Shown here: positions 43,248 to 51,482 of the stretch, one piece after another
Layout of the letters: each line of letters starts with the position of its first letter
Position numbering within the stretch: the stretch's first letter is position 1
NCBI GenBank assembly: GCA_002405475.1
Contig: DHLX01000018.1
Coordinates: 124,001 to 188,000, forward strand
Reading direction: 5' to 3'
Length of the DNA stretch: 64,000 nucleotides
Source: Burkholderiales bacterium UBA4657
GTDB lineage: Bacteria; Pseudomonadota; Gammaproteobacteria; Burkholderiales; Burkholderiaceae_E
Notes under the pieces: model-generated
Database searches by the model: none
What the model was told of the DNA's origin: nothing
What the model saw: the letters and a program-made list of their open reading frames with translations, nothing else
Program-made: the position numbers and the translations under genes

Positions 43248-44590
43248 GTCTGCAAAAACGCCTGTTGCTGTTTCTGTTAATCGGCACGCCGTTGGTCTGG
43301 TTGCTGGCGCTGGGCTTTGCTTACTGGCGCGCCGTGGATGAAATCAATGAATTGTTTGACACCGAGCAGGTGCGGCTGGCGCAGCAGATACGTGCCACCT
43401 TGCCCGATGTTCCGGTTCAAGTTGCTGGCAGTAGTTCCACAACCGCAACGCTAAAGGACAAGGGCGGGGCCGAGCCGGAAGACTTGTTGATAGCGGTCTG
43501 GGATGAGGCCGGACGCCTGACCTGGTCAGACCGCGAGGGTGTGCAATTACCACGCACGTCCGGCCTGACCGGGTTTCGCGAGGTGTTGCTGGGACAGGCG
43601 GGTGGTCAGGAGGCCTGGCGTGTGTATTACGATACGGCGCAACAGGGGCGCTGGCAGATCGCGGTGGGTCAACGTCTGGGCGAACGCGATGAACTGGTGC
43701 TGGATTTAATGGCCAGCCAGCTAGGCCCGTGGCTGATTTTGCTGCCAGTCTTGCTGGTCATCATGCTGGCCGGGGTGCGTCGCGCACTGGCGCCAGTACG
43801 ACAGTTGAGCGAAGGACTGGCGCGCCGCAGTGCTGATGATCTGGGCGCGGTACAAGGCCCGGTACCGCAGGAATTGTCTCCGCTGGTTACGGCGTTGAAC
43901 CAGTTGTTTCAGCGCGTGCAACAAGCCATGCAGCACGAACGCCAATTAACTGCCGATGCCGCGCATGAATTACGTACGCCGCTGGCGGCACTGCGCGCAC
44001 ATCTGGAAGTGGTGCAACTGGCACAACAGGAGCCAGCACGTCAACAGGCGCTGAAACAGACCACCCAGGCACTCGATCGCCTGAATCATTTGCTGAATCA
44101 ATTACTGCTATCGGCGCGGGTGGACAACTGGAGCCGCATCAGTACCGCGCAGCAGCCGGTGAACTGGCCGCAGGTGGTCGAGCAGGTGTTGAGCGACTGC
44201 CTGCCCCAGATAACACGCCGGCAGGCAGATATTGAATGTCACTGGCCGACGCAGGGGCAGACACCGTTCCCGGTGCAGGGTGATGACACCTGGTGCAGCT
44301 TGTTGCTGCGTAATCTGGTCGATAATGCGCTGCGTTATGGTCCACCCGGCGTGAAGATCACACTACGCTTCGAGCCAACTCGAATGGTGGTAGAAGACAC
44401 GGGCCCGGGCGTGACTGACGAGGAATTGAAACGTCTGGGCGACCGTTTTTATCGCCCGGTCGGCCAACAGGAACCCGGCAGCGGCCTGGGCTTGTCGATA
44501 GTCAAACGCATTGCCGAGTCGCATGGACTGAAGGTGCGCTTTGAAGCATGCCAGCCGCACGGTTTGAGAGTCCTTATTTCATCTGCCTAG
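43244..44590 (+). CDS. pmrB: Sensor histidine kinase (PmrB/QseC-like)
   Basis: Membrane kinase of 448 residues. Helix 1 spans about 8-28, the periplasmic sensor 29-160, helix 2 about 161-180, a short HAMP follows, and the phospho-accepting His241 is in ADAAHELRTPLAAL. ATP-binding boxes are NLVDNALRYGP, DTGPGV and GSGLGLSIVKRI. The sensor region has scattered acidic residues but not an obvious ExxE iron motif like Salmonella PmrB, so the signal is uncertain. ATGA overlap with the regulator; the 3' end overlaps the convergent TPR gene by 17 bp. Confidence 0.88.
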   Translation: MSLQKRLLLFLLIGTPLVWLLALGFAYWRAVDEINELFDTEQVRLAQQIRATLPDVPVQVAGSSSTTATLKDKGGAEPEDLLIAVWDEAGRLTWSDREGVQLPRTSGLTGFREVLLGQAGGQEAWRVYYDTAQQGRWQIAVGQRLGERDELVLDLMASQLGPWLILLPVLLVIMLAGVRRALAPVRQLSEGLARRSADDLGAVQGPVPQELSPLVTALNQLFQRVQQAMQHERQLTADAAHELRTPLAALRAHLEVVQLAQQEPARQQALKQTTQALDRLNHLLNQLLLSARVDNWSRISTAQQPVNWPQVVEQVLSDCLPQITRRQADIECHWPTQGQTPFPVQGDDTWCSLLLRNLVDNALRYGPPGVKITLRFEPTRMVVEDTGPGVTDEELKRLGDRFYRPVGQQEPGSGLGLSIVKRIAESHGLKVRFEACQPHGLRVLISSA

Positions 44591-45239
44591 CTTTGTCGAG
44601 CAAGGTTCTGATTTCTTCACGCCGCCCATTATCGGCAATGACACGTCCCGGTCGTGCCGGTGCCTGTAACGCCCGTTCCAGATAGGCAATAGCCTCGGGC
44701 GCATTACCCTGTTCGAGCCAGTATTCCCCATAGAAAAAATTCGGATCAATACCTTTGGGGTTCAGTGCCAGGGCTTTTTGCAATAACTCTTTGGCTTTGT
44801 CTTTGTTACCAAAACCGACCGGCCAGCCAGGAACTTTGTAGTACAGGACACCCAGGCTGTTCATGGCCGAGCCCTCGAGCGCGTTGGCATCGAGCTTCAT
44901 GGCGCTTTCATAATCAGCCTTGGCCTGCTTGACCAGACCCAGCGCACCCAGACCGCCTTTGGCACCGGCCCACGAGCTGACGATGATGCCCTTCCAGATT
45001 AAGGGTTCGGCGCGTTGCGGAAAGCTTTCCACCACTTTGCCGGCCTTGCTTGCCAGCGCTTCAAATTTTTCTTCCTGCTGCTTGGCCGGGGTTTGGTATT
45101 TGATGACTTCCCATTCGTGCTGTAATTCGGTGACAGCATCATCGACCGGGGCGGCCAGCGCCAGTGCGGGTAACAATAGCAGGCTGGCCAGCCAGCCGCC
45201 GGATAAACCGCGATGAAGAAACTGAGTGTGCATGTTCAT
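44574..45239 (-). CDS. Exported TPR-repeat protein of unknown role
   Basis: 221 residues with an N-terminal signal peptide (ending near LALAAP) and helical repeats of TPR type (for example DPNFFYGEYWLEQGNAPEAIAYLERAL, given in part). It is the last gene of the operon that begins at 48727, overlapping the SDR stop by 4 nt. It may be a periplasmic scaffold for the pathway, but I do not recognise a named family. Confidence 0.8.
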   Translation of the reverse strand: MNMHTQFLHRGLSGGWLASLLLLPALALAAPVDDAVTELQHEWEVIKYQTPAKQQEEKFEALASKAGKVVESFPQRAEPLIWKGIIVSSWAGAKGGLGALGLVKQAKADYESAMKLDANALEGSAMNSLGVLYYKVPGWPVGFGNKDKAKELLQKALALNPKGIDPNFFYGEYWLEQGNAPEAIAYLERALQAPARPGRVIADNGRREEIRTLLDKARQMK

Positions 45240-46015
45240 TCTCCTTTCATGACAAATTCAGTATGAGATCTAAAAGCCCTATCGAGCATTTGCGGTGCCA
45301 CGGCATTGAGTTTGACCGCCCATTTTTCAGGAAAGCCCAGAAAGCATTCAGCGTCTGCGCTTTGCAATAAACGCAAGGCCGCCTGAGCAACCTGCTGCGG
45401 GGTATCGGTATGGGTGCCAGTGTGTTGCTGATAGCGCGCCGCTGCCGCATCATTAAAAGTGGTCTGCGTGGCGCGTGGCCCAAGGTACTGCACCCGGACC
45501 GGTGTAAATTGCAATTCACGCCGCAAAGCCTCGCTGAACCCGCGCAGGCCAAATTTGCTGGCGCAATAGACGCTATAACCCGGCAACCCGAGCCGACCCA
45601 GCACCGAGCCGATATTGAGTACATGTGCCGCGGCTTGCCGAGTCAAATGCGGCAACAACCCTTGCGTCAGTAGTATTGGTGCGAGCAGGTTGGTATGCAA
45701 AACCGCTTCAAGTTGTTCGGGGGGCAGTGGCTGTAAAGCGCCAAAGCTGGGTATGCCGGCATTATTGATCAGCACATTGGCCTGAAAGCTGATGGCTGCA
45801 GCAACAATTTTTGCCCGATCTTGCGCTTGTGTGACATCAGCCACCAGCGTACTGACCGAGGCCGAGCCCAGCCGTGCCTGCAGGGTCTGTAATTTGTCTG
45901 CCGAGCGTGACACCAGTAACAAGTGCGCCCCCTGTTGCAGCAAGGCTTGCGCCAGTGCGCTGCCGATACCGCCACTGGCACCGGTCAGTACCACCCGCAT
46001 TTGATCGAGTCTCAA
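45236..46015 (-). CDS. Short-chain dehydrogenase/reductase
   Basis: Classical SDR of about 260 residues. The cofactor motif is TGASGGIG near the N-terminus, NNAG is present, and the catalytic Ser and Tyr-x-x-x-Lys are in NIGSVLG and YSVYCASK. The likely start is TTG 46015, overlapping the upstream TGA as TTGA and preceded by GGAAGG; ATG 46030 or ATG 46000 are alternatives. It should act on an aldehyde, ketone or alcohol made by its operon partners (inference). In P. aeruginosa an SDR-type gene, cprA, is PmrAB-controlled; relation to this gene is untested. Confidence 0.85.
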   Translation of the reverse strand: MRLDQMRVVLTGASGGIGSALAQALLQQGAHLLLVSRSADKLQTLQARLGSASVSTLVADVTQAQDRAKIVAAAISFQANVLINNAGIPSFGALQPLPPEQLEAVLHTNLLAPILLTQGLLPHLTRQAAAHVLNIGSVLGRLGLPGYSVYCASKFGLRGFSEALRRELQFTPVRVQYLGPRATQTTFNDAAAARYQQHTGTHTDTPQQVAQAALRLLQSADAECFLGFPEKWAVKLNAVAPQMLDRAFRSHTEFVMKGE

Positions 46016-46698
46016 GCCGCTTCCTTCCATTGACCCTGCGGCAAAGGCAGGTCGATAAAGACCTGGCCGTAAAGCCGGTAAAAATTTTTCGCGGCATGAA
46101 TCAGCAAGGCCTGTTCTTCGGGGCGGTCGAGGGCGTTGACCAGTTGCGCAAAATGGGCGGTGTGTTCCTGGTCGAGCGTGCCGTGCGAACGCAAATAGCT
46201 GAACGCCTGCGCGGGCAGATTCAAGCCCTGTTGAATGCGATCCGCCGCCATCAAGGCCAGCGCAACGCTGGTGCCTTCGAGTACATGCACCATGCCGAAA
46301 AAACCCAGTGGATGTACTCGTTGTATCAGGTCGTAGGCATAAGCGACCATGACTTCAGTGCTGAAAGCCGGAGTGCCGATTCTGATCGCGTCGGCATCTG
46401 CACCGCAGGCACGCAAGTCGTCGAGTATCCACTCATCATGACCATATTCTTCTTCGATGTATTCATCGAGCGCTGGCAGTAACCAGTGCAAATGAGAGAA
46501 TTTTGGATCAGCCAGGGCAGTTTTGCAGGCCTGCAGCAGGGGTACGGTATGCCGCACGTGATAATACGCCTGGGTCAAGAATGCAATGTAGCTCGGGAGT
46601 GAAACTTCACCGCGCAGGCAGCCCTGAATAATCGGCGCAGCAATGAAATGCTCCCGCTCACTACGGGTATGTTCTTGCAGAACAGCGAAAAAATTCAT
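46012..46698 (-). CDS. Heme-oxygenase-like diiron enzyme (UndA/TenA-like)
   Basis: 228-residue all-helical protein of the heme-oxygenase-like diiron group, often labelled iron-containing redox enzyme or TenA-like. The metal ligands expected from UndA are visible: Glu84-x-x-His87, Glu141 in HVLEGTS and Asp176-x-x-His179 in LDQEHTAHF. UndA relatives oxidise fatty acids to alkenes or act on amino-acid side chains. It lies between the ligase (ATGA overlap) and the SDR (overlap), so its substrate may be the ligase product or the free acid (inference). A true TenA thiaminase would need an active-site Cys, which I do not see. Confidence 0.82.
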   Translation of the reverse strand: MNFFAVLQEHTRSEREHFIAAPIIQGCLRGEVSLPSYIAFLTQAYYHVRHTVPLLQACKTALADPKFSHLHWLLPALDEYIEEEYGHDEWILDDLRACGADADAIRIGTPAFSTEVMVAYAYDLIQRVHPLGFFGMVHVLEGTSVALALMAADRIQQGLNLPAQAFSYLRSHGTLDQEHTAHFAQLVNALDRPEEQALLIHAAKNFYRLYGQVFIDLPLPQGQWKEAA

Positions 46699-48086
46699 AC
46701 CAGCTCCCCATGGGGTAAATAAGTGGCTTCAATGCGTTCACGAATAGGGCGGCCGTTAGCAGTAGCCAGCCCGGTGTCGGCAGAAAAGGCCAGGTCGGCT
46801 CGTACCCAGTGCGCAATGCGGGCGTAGTCGGGCAGGTAGGCATTGGCCGCCTGTACCGCGGCTTCCAGTGCAGCGTCAGTAGTAGTGGGCTGCAATGGCC
46901 AGAGTACTGCGCTGAGTGCTGGCTGGTCATTGCCGAACACCACCGCCTGGGCAATAGCGGGTTCGGACTTGAGCGTGGTCTCCACCCATTCGGGCGATAC
47001 ATTACGGCCATAAGCAGTAATCAACACATTCTTTTTGCGGCCCTGTATATGCAAATACCCGTCTGCATCCAGAACCCCCAAATCTCCGGTCGGCCACCAT
47101 TCCGGTACGGGTCTGTCAGGGTCTTGTACGTAGCCCGAGAACAAGGCACCACGAATTTCAATTTCACCGTCGTCAGCGACGCGCACTTGCGCATGTGGCA
47201 GCGGGCGTCCGACACTGCCGGGTCGGTCAGCGCCGGGCAAGTTCAAAGTCTGTACTGATGCGCCCTCAGACAGGCCATAGCCTTCATAAGCCGGAATACC
47301 CAGGGCACGCGCCTGCGCCAGCAAACGCACACCGGCGGCGGCTCCGCCTACCGCCACCAGTTCCAGGCAGCGTGGCGCGCTGAGTTGTTGTGCTGCCAGA
47401 CTCATGCTCCAGGCGCGCAACATTTGCGGCAGCAGAATCAGGCTGTTGGCTTGATAGCGCTCGACCTGTTCGTGCAGAATGCGCGCATCAAATTGGGACG
47501 AACCGCTTAGACCGACCGATTGCATGGGCAGCACGACACACGTGATGCCGCGCCATAGCGGGGCATAGAGGCCGGCAATGTTTTCCAGCAGCACGGCGTA
47601 AGGTAAGGCACTCAGATGCCGTTCTATGCCCAGCCCCTCGGTGGCACTCGCAATACTCTGGGCGACCGACAAAAGGGCTTCAGCACTCAGGCATACCCCC
47701 TTCGGTGCTCCGGTGGTGCCCGACGTAAAAGTGATTTTTGCCGTATTAGCAGGTATCGACAGTGGCGCGCCAGAACCAGAACCAGAACCAGAACCAAGCA
47801 AGGCGTGTTCAACAAAAGCTTTTTGTGCCGGACTGAAAAAAGTCGGCAAGGGGACATGCACCACACCCGCCCATAATGCGGCCAGGTCGGTAATGACAGT
47901 CTCGACCCTGTTGTCAGACTGCGGCAGGAGCAGCGTGCATTTTTCATCCTGCAAACGCTGCGCCCGTTCTTGTACTGCCTTCATTAAGCTGCGGTATGAC
48001 CATTCCCCCTCGGGGGTGACCAGGGCAGGACGGCGTGCGGCAGCGGCATGAAGTTTAAGCTGGGCAAAAAAATCGGCTGGCTTCAT
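46695..48086 (-). CDS. Acyl-adenylate-forming ligase (AMP-binding family)
   Basis: ANL-superfamily ligase of 463 residues, a little short for acyl-CoA synthetases. The P-loop is FTSGTTGAPKG, YEGYGLSEGA and the WWPTGDLG motif follow. Near the C-terminus the usual catalytic lysine of the GK motif appears as arginine (NGRPIRE), which may alter the second half-reaction. I chose ATG 48086, coupled to the upstream stop as ATGA; a longer frame to 48212 is rejected. A run of four CAGAAC units encodes a Gly-Ser stretch after residue ~100. Confidence 0.87.
   Translation of the reverse strand: MKPADFFAQLKLHAAAARRPALVTPEGEWSYRSLMKAVQERAQRLQDEKCTLLLPQSDNRVETVITDLAALWAGVVHVPLPTFFSPAQKAFVEHALLGSGSGSGSGAPLSIPANTAKITFTSGTTGAPKGVCLSAEALLSVAQSIASATEGLGIERHLSALPYAVLLENIAGLYAPLWRGITCVVLPMQSVGLSGSSQFDARILHEQVERYQANSLILLPQMLRAWSMSLAAQQLSAPRCLELVAVGGAAAGVRLLAQARALGIPAYEGYGLSEGASVQTLNLPGADRPGSVGRPLPHAQVRVADDGEIEIRGALFSGYVQDPDRPVPEWWPTGDLGVLDADGYLHIQGRKKNVLITAYGRNVSPEWVETTLKSEPAIAQAVVFGNDQPALSAVLWPLQPTTTDAALEAAVQAANAYLPDYARIAHWVRADLAFSADTGLATANGRPIRERIEATYLPHGELV
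47771..47794. repeat. Hexanucleotide tandem repeat inside the ligase gene
   Basis: Four perfect CAGAAC units in a row, coding a Ser-Gly repeat on the minus strand. Unit length is a multiple of three, so copy-number change would lengthen or shorten a loop and not break the frame. Confidence 0.85.
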
Positions 48087-48727
48087 ACACCCACCGGACT
48101 TAAGCGCGCAGCGTCCAGGCGGTGCATTGAACGCTGCACCTGTCCGGCCAGCACCATGGGGTGATGCTCGTAATAAGTGCCCCAGGCGCTTTGATCGGCC
48201 GGGCTCAGACAAGACGGGTCAGCCTGCCCCAGCACTTGCGGTGCCAGTCCCATACGCTCGAACAAATGACGCAATTCTTCGGTGGCAGTAGCGACAACCC
48301 ACGCCACCGACTGTTCAGCCAGATACTCGCCCAGCGCCAGCATCAGGCGCCGCCCGGCTCCGGCCTGGTTAGCCGCCAGATGGCCAACCTCAACAATATC
48401 AGCGCGCCGCAGCGGCTCCGTCGTCACAATGCATTTCTCAACGGCGGCCGGCAAATAACGCTCAAGAAATAATGGCGTCTCAGTCGCAACACGAAAACCG
48501 GCGGCTGCAGTTATCTGCCCATTGACGTACCAGCTCAACAGTTGTGGTGCCCAATGCCGGATGCGCGCACCATAGCGCTGGTTATATACAGCCTGAATGA
48601 AAGACTGGACTTCGGCATAGGAGGGCTGGCCATGACGGTGCAGCTTTAGCCCTTGAATCGTATAACGGGACGGCATCAAAGCCGCCGGGGTTATTTTTGA
48701 ATCCGCAACAACACCTGCCTGCCACAT
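48083..48727 (-). CDS. Thermostable-hemolysin family protein, GNAT-like
   Basis: 214 residues from ATG 48727, which has AAGGAG five bases upstream. It resembles the family named after Vibrio thermostable (delta-VPH) hemolysin. The centre reads VEVGHLAANQAGAGRRLM, close to the acyl-CoA-binding loop of GNAT acetyltransferases, and the flanking pattern of strands and helices also fits, so an acyltransferase role is more likely than membrane lysis (inference). There is no signal peptide. It is the first gene of the five-gene operon and starts 40 bp after PmrA-type box 2. Confidence 0.78.
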   Translation of the reverse strand: MWQAGVVADSKITPAALMPSRYTIQGLKLHRHGQPSYAEVQSFIQAVYNQRYGARIRHWAPQLLSWYVNGQITAAAGFRVATETPLFLERYLPAAVEKCIVTTEPLRRADIVEVGHLAANQAGAGRRLMLALGEYLAEQSVAWVVATATEELRHLFERMGLAPQVLGQADPSCLSPADQSAWGTYYEHHPMVLAGQVQRSMHRLDAARLSPVGV

Positions 48728-48766
48728 ATGCACTCCTTGTAATGAAGCGCAGTGTGGCAAACCAAG

Positions 48767-48783
48767 CTTAAGGCAAGCTTAAG
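48767..48783 (-). promoter_or_regulatory. PmrA-type box 2 (CTTAAG-N5-CTTAAG)
   Basis: Perfect direct repeat CTTAAG (48767-48772), five bases, CTTAAG (48778-48783). Hexamer and spacing are identical to box 1 at 40108; the spacer bases differ. It overlaps the TAA stop of ptxD and lies 40 bp upstream of the hemolysin-family gene on the minus strand. Confidence 0.78.
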
Positions 48784-49798
48784 ACATCAAGACACCGGGA
48801 ACAGCAGAGGGGGCAGTATTGGTCTGAACTCGATTAATTGCATCTGGGGGTGCCTGTCCCGCTAAAACCGCGAGAATATTGTCAGCAGCACGGTGTTCTA
48901 TAGCCAGCCGAACACGTTGTACCGCCGAGCCGATATGGGGGGTCAGCAAGGTTTTGTCCGACTCTAGCAGTGCCTGGGGAACGCCCGCAGGGCGGTTTTT
49001 TAGCGCCCAGTCTTCGCAGGCATAAACATCAGCCGCATAACCACCGAGTTGTCCTTGCTGCAATAATTCGGCGACTGCCAACTCGTCCACTACCGACCCA
49101 CGGCCTATATTAATGATCAACTGTCCTGGCTTGCAAGCTTTCAAGGTCTCCGCGTCCAGCATGTGCCGATTGGTTTCAGTGAGCGGTGCCGCCAGAAACA
49201 GATAATCGGATTGCTGCAATATGCTGGTCAGATCGTGGTGCTGAACGTGCGGATGAATAAATGGATGAGGATCAAAGCCTAGCAGACGGGCACAACCAAA
49301 ACCTTGCAGCCGTTGCGCAATGGCGCGGCCCACCTGCCCCATGCCGATGATGCCGACCGTAGATTGATCTAGCCCCTGACCATAAAAATGCGTACGCCAA
49401 CCTTCATAGGGCAGTTGTCGCATGTACTGGTCAGCAGCACGGATCTGTCGTGCCAATGCAATAGCCAGTCCGACCGCCAGTTCTGCCGTTGGTGCAGTCA
49501 GCAGGTCGGGGACGATGCTGAGCCAAATATTGGCACGGGTACAGGCATCGACATCGTAACTGTCATAGCCTTTGAGCGCACAAGCAATAATTTTTAAATG
49601 AGGGGTCTGTTGTAATAGCTCTGCATCGACCTGGTCGGTCATAAACCCCATCAATGCTGTGGCATCGTGCAGGTGTTGCTGCAAAGTGGCAGGGCTCCAG
49701 GGTGCCACGGTCTCATTTGTAATCAAATCACCTGCTGCCTGCAGTTTTTGTTGTACTTCAGCATGTATGCGATGGGTAATGACAATTTTAGGACGCAT
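48779..49798 (-). CDS. ptxD: Phosphite dehydrogenase
   Basis: NAD-dependent D-2-hydroxyacid-dehydrogenase-family enzyme that oxidises phosphite to phosphate. The 339 residues match the Pseudomonas stutzeri PtxD pattern: Met53, Lys76 in ACALKGYD, Arg233 in GRGSVVDE, Glu262 in CEDWA and His288 in TPHIGSA, equivalent to Met53, Lys76, Arg237, Glu266 and His292. The cofactor loop after GMGQVG ends in Asp176, favouring NAD. It is the last gene of ptxABCD, 2 bp after ptxC. Confidence 0.94.
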   Translation of the reverse strand: MRPKIVITHRIHAEVQQKLQAAGDLITNETVAPWSPATLQQHLHDATALMGFMTDQVDAELLQQTPHLKIIACALKGYDSYDVDACTRANIWLSIVPDLLTAPTAELAVGLAIALARQIRAADQYMRQLPYEGWRTHFYGQGLDQSTVGIIGMGQVGRAIAQRLQGFGCARLLGFDPHPFIHPHVQHHDLTSILQQSDYLFLAAPLTETNRHMLDAETLKACKPGQLIINIGRGSVVDELAVAELLQQGQLGGYAADVYACEDWALKNRPAGVPQALLESDKTLLTPHIGSAVQRVRLAIEHRAADNILAVLAGQAPPDAINRVQTNTAPSAVPGVLMS

Positions 49799-49800
49799 GA

Positions 49801-50592
49801 TTATTTGAGTTTTCTGCGTAATGCGGCACCGGTACTGTCCACCAGGACAACGCAGGCCAGAATGGTTAATAAAATGGCGGAAACTTCATCGTATTTGATT
49901 AGCCGCAGCGCTGCCATCAATTCAAAACCAATACCGCCAGCCCCGACAATACCCAGCACCGCCGAGGCACGGAAATGGTATTCCCAGCGATAGATCGTGA
50001 TATCGGCTAACTGTGGCAAGACCTGTGGCAGAACCGCATGAGTAATAATTTGTCCCAGGCTGGCGCCTGAAGCACGTGCCGCCTCAATCGGTTTCGGGTC
50101 CACATGTTCAATGGTTTCGGCATAAAATTTGGCTACCATGCCGGTTGAATGCAAGGCTAGCGCCAACACGCCAGGCAGAGCACCGAAGCCTACCGCCGCG
50201 ACAAAAATGATGCCAAAAATAATTTCAGGTACAGAACGCATGGCCGCCATCAGAGTGCGCACCAGGCGATAAATGACGGGATGAGGGGTGGTGTTAGGCG
50301 CTGCCATTAATGCCAGCGGTAATGACAGCACGACGGCCAAAGCCGTACCTGCAATCGACATCGCCAGGGTATCCCATAAGGGTTTTATCCAGCTTTGCCA
50401 GCGCTCAAAATTGGGGGGCACCATCTCGCTGGCCAGTTGAGCAATTGCTGGGCCGCCCTCAATAAAACGGCTGGCGTCAAAAAAGCCTGTCACCGCCAAT
50501 GCCAGCAGGCATACGCCTACCAGGACAGCCAGCAGAAAAAACTGCCGCCGATATTGGGCGGCAGATTGATTCAATATCTCGGTATAAGACAT
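49801..50592 (-). CDS. ptxC: Phosphite ABC transporter permease
   Basis: Membrane subunit of the PhnE/PtxC type with about six hydrophobic helices in 263 residues. The EAA loop, which contacts the ATPase, is visible around EAARASGASLGQIITHAVLPQ. It sits between ptxB and ptxD with 2-bp gaps. The pairing with PtxD makes phosphite the likely substrate instead of phosphonate. Confidence 0.92.
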   Translation of the reverse strand: MSYTEILNQSAAQYRRQFFLLAVLVGVCLLALAVTGFFDASRFIEGGPAIAQLASEMVPPNFERWQSWIKPLWDTLAMSIAGTALAVVLSLPLALMAAPNTTPHPVIYRLVRTLMAAMRSVPEIIFGIIFVAAVGFGALPGVLALALHSTGMVAKFYAETIEHVDPKPIEAARASGASLGQIITHAVLPQVLPQLADITIYRWEYHFRASAVLGIVGAGGIGFELMAALRLIKYDEVSAILLTILACVVLVDSTGAALRRKLK

Positions 50593-50594
50593 GA

Positions 50595-51482
50595 TTACTT
50601 CATTTTTGACAGATCGAGATTCAGCACTTTGGCGGTATCACGCAGAATGTCGTAAGCGCGGTCGTTGGTTGCGACAAAGCCTTCGACACGAAATGATTTA
50701 AGCACCTCCTTGTCTTTCATTTCAAGAAAGGCAGCGCGAATTTTTTCCTTCAGTGCCGGAGCCAAATTGCCCTGCATCACAATCGGGTAATTGGGAATCG
50801 GGTCCGATAGATCCAGGGTGATCAGCTTGCTGGGATCAATGGTTTTGCGCGCCACCAGATTGTCGTAAATGGCTTTGGATAAGGCTCCGGCTGGAATTTG
50901 ACCGGCCTGAACAGCGCGGGCGACAGCATCGTGCGTGCCAACATGAACCGGCTGATAATCCTTGCTACCGTCTAAATTGGCTCGTTTCAGCAGATGAGCA
51001 CGCGGTGCTAAATGACTCGATGTAGATGCCTGATCACCAAACGCAAATGGCCTACCGCGTATGTCATTCAACGATTTGACGGGCCCTTCGGCATTGGCAA
51101 TGAGAACCGAGTTATAGGTCGGCGCACCACGCTCGACACCGACCGCAAAAGGCTCGATTTCGGGCGCACGGCTTTTGGCCAGTACGTAAGAAAATGGACC
51201 GAAGTAGGCAATTTCAATACGGCCAAAGCGCATCGCCTCGATCATGGATGAGTAGTCGGTGGTTACTATCAGTTCAATATCTTTTTTAAGAGTCTCTTCC
51301 AGATATTTTTTTAACGGTTGGGCATTTTGAATCAGGGTGCTGGCATTTTCATCGGGCAGCAGAGCGACGCGCAGACGAGAAGGATCACGGCCTTGGGCTT
51401 GTGCCGGGACAACACTCAGGCTGAGTAGGGCGGTGGCACTAAAGGCGGCCAGCGTGCTTAACAAAAGGTGACGACGTTTCAT
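50595..51482 (-). CDS. ptxB: Phosphite ABC transporter substrate-binding protein
   Basis: Periplasmic PhnD-type binding protein, 295 residues. A signal peptide covers about residues 1-29 (ending VVPAQAQG). The ligand-binding segments YFGPFSYVLAK and FGDQASTSSHLAPR match PtxB/PhnD proteins. The start overlaps the ptxA stop as ATGA, so the first two genes are coupled. Confidence 0.93.
   Translation of the reverse strand: MKRRHLLLSTLAAFSATALLSLSVVPAQAQGRDPSRLRVALLPDENASTLIQNAQPLKKYLEETLKKDIELIVTTDYSSMIEAMRFGRIEIAYFGPFSYVLAKSRAPEIEPFAVGVERGAPTYNSVLIANAEGPVKSLNDIRGRPFAFGDQASTSSHLAPRAHLLKRANLDGSKDYQPVHVGTHDAVARAVQAGQIPAGALSKAIYDNLVARKTIDPSKLITLDLSDPIPNYPIVMQGNLAPALKEKIRAAFLEMKDKEVLKSFRVEGFVATNDRAYDILRDTAKVLNLDLSKMK

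Noticed and set aside
46012..46698. TenA thiaminase or a transcription regulator for the 228-residue protein
   Set aside because: The diiron ligand set of UndA-like enzymes is intact and no thiaminase-type active-site Cys is seen; TenA 'regulator' labels are historic.
46695..48212. 505-residue version of the ligase
   Set aside because: The extra 42 residues overlap the preceding gene; ATG 48086 is coupled to its stop and fits the family N-terminus.
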